The notes under the pieces were generated by a model. It was not told where the DNA came from and did no database searches. It saw only the letters and a program-made list of their open reading frames with translations. Both the position numbers and the translations under genes were made by a program. From contig JAHEME010000135.1 in NCBI GenBank assembly GCA_024643825.1, positions 1-7,259 on the forward strand: 7,259 nt of DNA, written 5' to 3'. This document shows positions 1 through 4,971 of the stretch, piece after piece. Source of the DNA: Chloroflexota bacterium (GTDB taxonomy: Bacteria; Chloroflexota; Anaerolineae; Aggregatilineales; UBA3940). The number at the start of each line of letters is the position of its first letter. Position 1 is the stretch's first letter.

Positions 1-395
1 ATCTCACTTTCTTCCGCTACCTGTGTGAACCCGGCATACAGGACACCTTCGGTGGTTTGGAGTTCTATTGGATGGTTAACCTCGTACACGATCTTCCACC
101 CGTCAGGGAGCATCAGCATATCCCTGAACGGCATCGCTGTGATGTCTGGCTCCAGCGTCCGGACAGGGATCATCGTTTCGGTAGGCAGAGAGGTTGCACC
201 AGCTCCTACCATTGGCAGGCTGGTGGGGATGGGCGGTGTAGTAACCGTCAGTGACGACTCAGGTGACTCAACTATCGCTGTCGAAGCGGGCGTTCTCTCT
301 AGCGGAATACTGCGGCTGGCATCAATGCACCCACCTGCGCTACTCATCACCATCGCCACTATTACTGCGGCTGCGGCGCGTTTGCAGTCTGGCAT
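1..395 (-). CDS. Putative lipoprotein with Pro/Thr-rich linker, 3' end outside window (partial)
   Basis: Reading the minus strand from the ATG at 395 gives 131 codons without a stop, running off the left edge. The N-terminus is a classical type II signal peptide: basic residues (Lys5, Arg6), a hydrophobic core (AAAAVIVAMVM, 7-17) and a lipobox SAGGC with Cys23, fitting the loose bacterial lipobox rule, though Ala rather than Leu stands at -3. Residues about 24-85 are a low-complexity Ser/Thr/Pro linker (TTPPIPTSLP and similar), the usual spacer between membrane anchor and a surface domain. From about residue 86 (MPFRDMLMLPDGWKIVYE) a folded domain begins, but too little is present to name it. 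I chose ATG 395 because a Shine-Dalgarno (AGGAAGG) lies 9 nt upstream and the signal peptide fits. In-frame ATGs at 431, 434 and 479 lack a good site. It is divergent from the sensor gene. Function unknown; likely an outer-surface binding protein. Confidence 0.75.
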   Translation of the reverse strand, partial: MPDCKRAAAAVIVAMVMSSAGGCIDASRSIPLERTPASTAIVESPESSLTVTTPPIPTSLPMVGAGATSLPTETMIPVRTLEPDITAMPFRDMLMLPDGWKIVYEVNHPIELQTTEGVLYAGFTQVAEESE

Positions 396-404
396 GCTAC
401 ACAG

Positions 405-411
405 CCTTCCT
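405..411 (-). promoter_or_regulatory. Ribosome binding site of the lipoprotein gene
   Basis: The minus strand reads AGGAAGG here, 9 nt before the ATG at 395. It decides this start over the in-frame ATGs at 431, 434 and 479, which have no comparable site. Confidence 0.6.
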
Positions 412-546
412 GACGAATGCTCTGAAAACATCATCTTTCCCGGTATTTCTGATACTGAATGGATCACGCTACCATACATCTACTAAACGAGAAGCCGCAA
501 GGTTGATCCCTGCCATTCCCAATCCTGCTTTTTGTAGGCTGGCGCG

Positions 547-584
547 CTATCGGCAAAATTTCAGGAATGTTATAATGCCGATAG
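547..584. promoter_or_regulatory. Inverted repeat around the promoter, candidate operator
   Basis: CTATCGGCA (547-555) and TGCCGATAG (576-584) are perfect 9-bp inverted copies separated by 20 bp, so the arm centres are 29 bp apart, close to three helical turns. The left arm covers the place where a -35 box would sit. The right arm starts on the last base of the -10 hexamer and reaches the expected transcription start. This placement suits a dimeric or tetrameric regulator that would block, or instead recruit, RNA polymerase. The regulator is not encoded in the window, and I do not recognise the half-site as that of a known family. An RNA hairpin is less likely because most of the element lies upstream of the expected start. 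Confidence 0.5.
568..576 (+). promoter_or_regulatory. Extended -10 promoter of the sensor gene
   Basis: TGTTATAAT contains a consensus -10 hexamer TATAAT (571-576) preceded by the TGn extension (568-570). No -35 resembling TTGACA stands 16-18 bp upstream (548-553 is TATCGG), which fits an extended -10 promoter or one helped by an activator. Transcription would start near 583, giving a leader of about 25 nt before the TTG start at 609. Confidence 0.65.
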
Positions 585-595
585 TGTTCTTCTCT

Positions 596-600
596 GGGAG
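596..600 (+). promoter_or_regulatory. Ribosome binding site of the sensor gene
   Basis: GGGAG lies 8 nt before the TTG at 609 and supports this non-ATG start. The next in-frame ATG (codon 32, in AMSIGQW) would cut off the first membrane segment. Confidence 0.55.
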
Positions 601-608
601 TAGGCAAT

Positions 609-3600
609 TTGTTTGACCAGATTCTAGACCTTGTTGGTCAACCACCGGGCAGCCTGGTCTACCACTTCATCATCTTATTTGCAGTAGAAGCAGCCCTGGC
701 AATGAGTATCGGCCAATGGATGCGAGAGCGTACCCAGGCCACCGGACGACTCACGCTCGGCATTCTGGGGGTCTTCCTCGCCCGGTCGCTGGTTCTGGTT
801 GCCTCTTTGCTCGTGTGGCGTGGATACCTGCCCACAAATGTGCTGCTTCCACCAGTGGAACGGGCGGTGGATACTGCAACGGTGATCGCGCTGGCATGGG
901 CGTTTATCACGATGGACGATCCCGGAATTTTGCGGCGGAACTTCGTGCCGGATGCGGCGGCGGCGGCTCTACTTGGGATGCTGATCGCCGGATTTCTGGG
1001 GAGCTACTATACGTGGTTCTTCAGCGCATCGCGCGGGCAGCTATTTAACGGACAGGCGCTGGACATCGCATGGGGTGTTTCCCAGATAGTGATCGCAGCG
1101 GCGGGCCTGGTATGGATGCTGACACGCATCCGCTATGTATATGATCCATTCCTTAAAGGGGCGATGCTGATTTTGCTCGGCGCAGCCGCCGGGATTCATC
1201 TGGTGAATCCGGCGTTGGGCGATGTGGCAGCAGCGATGCGGGTTGGTCAGATCGTGGTGATGCCGATGCTGGCGGCTGTGGCCTACCGCCATGTGGTCGA
1301 GCAACTGCTGCACTGGGACGAATTCGAGCCAAGCCGCCTCACAGAAATCCCGGTGATGCACGCCGCGCCTATCGTGGCAACGCCACCACCCATCAGCCCC
1401 CCGCCAGCCGCCGCCGATCCTCCCCCGGAGCCTCTTCAAGAGACGGTGCGCGCCCCGGAGCCGCTGGCAGCCAAGCAAAAGTCCAGCCAGCCAACCGTGC
1501 TTGAGATCGTCGATGCGGTGGGGGGATTGTTGAGCACGCTGGATCAACCAGACATCGTGCGGGAGGCCCCCAGAGCCGTGGCGACCGCCCTCCGAGCCGA
1601 CATCGTGGCGCTGGCAATCGTGGATGAAGAAACACAGCAGGCGGGTGTCGTGGGTGGCTATGACAACATCTCGCAAACATACCTGCCCCAAGCCCTGCTC
1701 GAACTTTCCAACCACCCAGGGATCGTCAATGCGCTGGGGAGGCTGCGGCAAATACGATTAACCCGCGACCGTGACTCGCGCGAGTTACGCGATCTGTACG
1801 TCCGGTTGGAGATCTCGCACGAAGGCCCGGCCTATATTCAACCGCTGGTCAATGGAGACGAACGGCTGGGTGTGCTGATTATCGGATCGCCGTATTCGGA
1901 GCGACAGTTCAGCAACGAGGAACGCAATCTACTGGATCGGCTGGGGCCGTTGGTTACGGCGGCGCTGCTCAACGTAGAAAAGCATGAGTCGCTAAAGGAG
2001 CAGGCCAGCAATGATCTCAATGAGGAAGCGGCGCGGCTGCTGACTCTGAGTGATGACCTGACCGCGCGAACATCGGATCTGAATGATGCACGCCGTCAGA
2101 ATGAGGAGATGAAAGCCTACATTCGTGACCTGCATCACCAGTTGGATGGCGTACCGCAGCAGCAAGAAGCCTCCCGCGAGCAATTACAGGTGCTGGCTTC
2201 GGAGCTTGACGAGATGCGGCGTTCGCTAACAGAAGCGACCTCAGAGGTCGATGAACTACGCGGGAAGAACGAGCAACTGCTGCAATCGGCCCTCAACGCC
2301 CGGCAGGGAGGTACTGGACGGCTCGAAGGGCTGGTGGCGGAGAACGCCCGGCTCAGGCAGGAGGCGGAAAAGGCAGCCGCGTTGGAAGTGGAGATCGAAC
2401 GGCTGCGCCAGCAGGGGGGCGGCAGCGGCCCTTTTCGGTCGGCGAGTGAGCAGGTTTTCTACGAACGCCAGTGGGAAGATTCCCGGCTGGCGGCGCAAGC
2501 GGAGATCGCTGCGCTGCGTGCGCGGTTGGCGCAGGCTTCGATCAGCCAGCAGGAGGTTGGGTTCCTTCAGGAACAGCTTGCCATCAAAGCCCGTGAGACC
2601 ATCGGCCTACAGGCGCGGCTCACCGAGGCAACGGCGATTGCCGACGCGCTGCGTGAACAGCTTTCGGATGGGAGTCTCAACGTTCATGGGTTAGAGGCTA
2701 TGCAAGCGCGCGTCGCGGCACAGGCCGCCCAGATTTCGGGACTTAAGAATCAACTGGTACAGGTAGAATCGGCTCGAATCGATCCGGCGGCCCTGCAAGC
2801 CGAAGCCAGCATGAATCAGGCTGACCGCGAGGCGATGAATCAACTAGAGAGCCAGCTCCGCGAGCGTACGGCACTGGTCAATAACCTCGAAACTCAACTG
2901 GCGGATAAGGCGCGCGCTGTCACCGAGCTTCGGGGGCATATGGCAGAGGTGGAGGCTTCGCTTCAGAACCTGGAGCGTCAGTTCTCGCAGAAAACGGAGG
3001 AAGTCACCGAGCTTCAAAACCGGCTGGGCGATGCCCGAATGCAGGCGCAGGAACGGATCGCCGCGCTGGAAGCTAGCCGCGAAGAAGGGGCCGAACTGGA
3101 TGAGATGCGCGTCAAAGTTCTGGAAGCAGAACTGGCGGAACGGTCGGCAGCGACTGAGGTGCTCGAACAGCAGCTTCATGCCAGTACCGATGCGATGAAC
3201 GCGCTGGAACGCCAACTCAGTGACACGCGCTTCGCGGTGGATGCGGCGATCTCGGACGCGCGGCAGATTGACTCCCATGACGAGGTGATTGCCTCGATTG
3301 CGCAGGAACTGCGAACGCCAATGAGTTCGATCATGGGGTACACCGATCTGCTGCTGCGGGAATCGATTGGGATTCTCGGATCGCTGCAACGGAAATTCCT
3401 TCAACGAGTGAAGGCCAACACGGAACGCATGGGTGCGCTGCTGGATGACCTGATCCGAATCACAGCTATTGATACCGGGCGGCTGGAACTCGAACCTGAG
3501 AAGATCGATGTGACGTATGCCATCGAAGAAGCCTTGATGAACGTCGCTAACCAGTATCGCGAGAAGGGGTTGGTCCTGCGGCTGGCGCTGGCAGAACAAC

Positions 3601-4010
3601 TGCCGCCTTTGACAGCGGATCGCGACGCGATCTTGCAGATGATCGGCCACCTGCTCTCGAATGCGGCGCTGGCTTCCCCGGTAGAGGGGGAGGTTGAACT
3701 GCTGGTAGCAGCCCGGCGAGATACTGTCCCGCATAATGGCGGCGATGTAGAGACGCAGTGCCTGTACCTTTCGATTGAGGATTCTGGTTCTGGCATTGCG
3801 CCCGATGACTTCGAGCGAGTCTTTGCTCGCAAATACCGGGCAGACAATCCGCTGATCGAGGGGCTGGGGGATACTGGAGTCAGCCTATCGCTAGCGAAAG
3901 CTCTGGTCGATGCACATGGCGGGCGCATCTGGTTGGACAGCACCCCGGAAAGTGGGACGATCTTTCATGTGGTGCTGCCGCTTGAACCGCTGCCTGAGGA
4001 TTCACGGTGA
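609..4010 (+). CDS. Large 7TM-GAF-coiled-coil histidine-kinase-like protein lacking the H-box histidine
   Basis: An 1133-residue membrane signalling protein. Residues about 17-230 hold roughly seven hydrophobic segments (near 17-37, 47-70, 87-103, 113-136, 152-171, 184-199, 213-228). A Pro-rich linker (251-290) leads to a GAF domain (about 295-455, with QPLVNGDERLGVLIIGS), which in this family binds a small ligand or mediates dimerisation. Residues about 458-880 are charged, Leu/Gln/Glu-rich coiled coil with recurring LExQL/F blocks, broken by a Gly-rich hinge (603-607). A HisKA-like helix pair (887-955) and a HATPase_c-like domain (about 995-1125) follow. The H-box reads AQELRTPMSS, so Gln899 replaces the phosphorylated His. 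The ATPase part keeps Asn1018 in the N-box and DSGSG (1058-1062), but the G2 loop, normally GTGLGL, is TGVSLSL (1089-1095). ATP binding is possible, autophosphorylation on the usual site is not. It is probably a pseudokinase or scaffold sensor. No response regulator is adjacent. TTG start with GGGAG upstream. Translationally coupled to the LysM gene. Confidence 0.85.
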   Translation: MFDQILDLVGQPPGSLVYHFIILFAVEAALAMSIGQWMRERTQATGRLTLGILGVFLARSLVLVASLLVWRGYLPTNVLLPPVERAVDTATVIALAWAFITMDDPGILRRNFVPDAAAAALLGMLIAGFLGSYYTWFFSASRGQLFNGQALDIAWGVSQIVIAAAGLVWMLTRIRYVYDPFLKGAMLILLGAAAGIHLVNPALGDVAAAMRVGQIVVMPMLAAVAYRHVVEQLLHWDEFEPSRLTEIPVMHAAPIVATPPPISPPPAAADPPPEPLQETVRAPEPLAAKQKSSQPTVLEIVDAVGGLLSTLDQPDIVREAPRAVATALRADIVALAIVDEETQQAGVVGGYDNISQTYLPQALLELSNHPGIVNALGRLRQIRLTRDRDSRELRDLYVRLEISHEGPAYIQPLVNGDERLGVLIIGSPYSERQFSNEERNLLDRLGPLVTAALLNVEKHESLKEQASNDLNEEAARLLTLSDDLTARTSDLNDARRQNEEMKAYIRDLHHQLDGVPQQQEASREQLQVLASELDEMRRSLTEATSEVDELRGKNEQLLQSALNARQGGTGRLEGLVAENARLRQEAEKAAALEVEIERLRQQGGGSGPFRSASEQVFYERQWEDSRLAAQAEIAALRARLAQASISQQEVGFLQEQLAIKARETIGLQARLTEATAIADALREQLSDGSLNVHGLEAMQARVAAQAAQISGLKNQLVQVESARIDPAALQAEASMNQADREAMNQLESQLRERTALVNNLETQLADKARAVTELRGHMAEVEASLQNLERQFSQKTEEVTELQNRLGDARMQAQERIAALEASREEGAELDEMRVKVLEAELAERSAATEVLEQQLHASTDAMNALERQLSDTRFAVDAAISDARQIDSHDEVIASIAQELRTPMSSIMGYTDLLLRESIGILGSLQRKFLQRVKANTERMGALLDDLIRITAIDTGRLELEPEKIDVTYAIEEALMNVANQYREKGLVLRLALAEQLPPLTADRDAILQMIGHLLSNAALASPVEGEVELLVAARRDTVPHNGGDVETQCLYLSIEDSGSGIAPDDFERVFARKYRADNPLIEGLGDTGVSLSLAKALVDAHGGRIWLDSTPESGTIFHVVLPLEPLPEDSR
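3996..4000 (+). promoter_or_regulatory. Ribosome binding site of the LysM gene, inside the sensor gene
   Basis: GAGGA lies 6 nt before GTG 4007, within the last codons of the sensor gene. With the GTGA start/stop overlap it supports the GTG start and coupled translation. Confidence 0.6.
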
Positions 4011-4885
4011 GACGGCAATCGTCGATTCAGCAAGCTCTGACTGGCCTAGCTATTGTGCTGGTGATCGCCGCCACCCTCCTGGGTGGCGTATTTCTAGCCT
4101 TTCGGGATACGGATCGGGCGGAAACGCTGGCAGGAGAATTGGAAATCACAGCGCCGATTCGCACGGCAACATCGCAGATCGACACCACGACTGAACCATC
4201 GAAACCCACGCCAACACCGAGAAGTTTCATCCCGACCGTGATTGTGCTCCCAACCAGCACGGTAACTAGAGCGACCGAGGAAGCTAAGTGCCCACCGCCG
4301 GATGCGTGGCTGCCTTATCTTGTGCAAGAGGGCGAATCGCTTCAAGCGATTGCCATGCGCTATGGGCTGACGGCAGAGCAGATGGTCACGGCGAACTGCC
4401 TCGAAAGCGAGGCAGTAGCCGCAGGGGATCGGCTGGCTGTGCCGCCGACGGAACCGATCTTCAGCCCAACGCCGCGCCCTACGAGGGCTGTTCCCATCCC
4501 AAGCATAATCTCGCCGACGCATGCTCCCGCCACGCCTGACGCGACAGGCACACAGACAGCCACCGATGGGGCCTGCACGAACCCTGATTCGGTGATCGGT
4601 TCGCCGGGTGTGGGTGCATCGTTGCAGGGAGTGGTTGCATTTCGGGGGTCGGCGCGTGTGCCGAACTTCTCGTTCTACAAGCTGGAAATCCGGGCGGAGG
4701 GAACATCAACCGCCGCCGGGTTTATCACCTTTGTGACCAGCACCTCACAGGTCAGTAATGGCGTGCTGGGCGAACTCAATACCGTCGCCTTCCCCAATGG
4801 GAGCTACTGGATTCGGCTGGTGGTGGTGGATACGACCAGTAACTATCCTGAACGGTGCTCGATTCTGTATACGATTGATAACTGA
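4007..4885 (+). CDS. Membrane-anchored LysM protein with C-terminal Ig-like module
   Basis: A 292-residue envelope protein. A short basic N-terminus (RRQ) and a hydrophobic stretch (about 11-32, LTGLAIVLVIAATLLGG) form a signal anchor with no visible cleavage site, so the rest lies outside the membrane. A Thr/Pro linker (about 52-92) precedes a LysM domain (about 102-147: YLVQEGESLQAIAMRYGL, then AAGDRLAVP), a fold that binds N-acetylglucosamine chains such as peptidoglycan. Cys95 and Cys131 bracket the LysM core and may form a disulfide. A second Pro/Thr linker (148-185) leads to a beta-rich domain (190-292) with NGVLGELNTVAFPNGSY and IRLVVVDTTSNY, a module I associate with Chloroflexota surface proteins. 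Cys190 and Cys284 could pair. The GTG start overlaps the sensor's stop (GTGA), so both proteins are likely made together, and this one may be the wall-contacting partner of the sensor. That partnership is inference. Confidence 0.85.
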   Translation: MRRQSSIQQALTGLAIVLVIAATLLGGVFLAFRDTDRAETLAGELEITAPIRTATSQIDTTTEPSKPTPTPRSFIPTVIVLPTSTVTRATEEAKCPPPDAWLPYLVQEGESLQAIAMRYGLTAEQMVTANCLESEAVAAGDRLAVPPTEPIFSPTPRPTRAVPIPSIISPTHAPATPDATGTQTATDGACTNPDSVIGSPGVGASLQGVVAFRGSARVPNFSFYKLEIRAEGTSTAAGFITFVTSTSQVSNGVLGELNTVAFPNGSYWIRLVVVDTTSNYPERCSILYTIDN

Positions 4886-4916
4886 CTGATCCCCCCTGCC
4901 CTCATGACACCAGGGA

Positions 4917-4943
4917 AGCCGGCAACCGGAGGTTGCTTGGGCT
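4917..4943 (+). other. Stem-loop in the leader of the ProRS-like gene
   Basis: GCAACC (4922-4927) and GGTTGC (4931-4936) form a perfect 6-bp stem around the loop GGA. It can be extended by a G-U pair (4921/4937) and AGCC/GGCT (4917-4920 / 4940-4943) across a 2-nt bulge. No run of T follows, so it is not a typical intrinsic terminator. It ends 16 nt before the ribosome binding site and could affect translation or mRNA stability. I find no T-box consensus. It lies in the 86-bp spacer after the LysM gene, where I see no clear promoter. Confidence 0.4.
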
Positions 4944-4959
4944 GGTCCAACATTTCCTC

Positions 4960-4965
4960 AAGGAG
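4960..4965 (+). promoter_or_regulatory. Ribosome binding site of the ProRS-like gene
   Basis: AAGGAG stands 6 nt before ATG 4972. It selects this start over the in-frame TTG at 4933, which has no site of its own and would add 13 residues absent from ProRS proteins. The ATG start gives the family's usual opening (MRLSQHFGRTLREAP). Confidence 0.8.
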
Positions 4966-4971
4966 CGAACG

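Larger units (their letters stand above)
396..608. other. Divergent intergenic region
   Basis: A 213-bp spacer between two genes read outward. Its right third holds the extended -10 promoter, the inverted repeat and the ribosome binding site of the sensor gene. On the minus strand I find no convincing promoter for the lipoprotein gene. The AT-rich core at 568-575 also reads TTATAA on that strand and could serve, which would place both promoters under one operator. The rest (about 412-545) holds nothing I can identify. Confidence 0.6.

Noticed and set aside
25..486. Plus-strand open frame of 153 codons
   Set aside because: It is the complement of the lipoprotein gene; it has no ribosome binding site, its composition is unlike a protein, and the minus strand gives a clear signal peptide.
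1041..1751. Long minus-strand frame of 236 codons inside the sensor gene
   Set aside because: Rich in His, Arg and Gly as expected for antisense of GC-rich coding DNA; the plus frame has clear membrane segments and a GAF domain here.
2844..3734. Minus-strand frame of 296 codons
   Set aside because: Antisense shadow of the coiled-coil and kinase-like part; no recognisable domain and no convincing start region.
4933..4971. TTG at 4933 as an upstream start of the ProRS-like gene
   Set aside because: No ribosome binding site, it lies within the stem-loop, and ATG 4972 has AAGGAG at 6 nt and matches the family's N-terminus.
4886..4971. T-box riboswitch or intrinsic terminator upstream of the ProRS-like gene
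   Set aside because: No T-box consensus found, the spacer is too short for one, and no T-run follows the stem.
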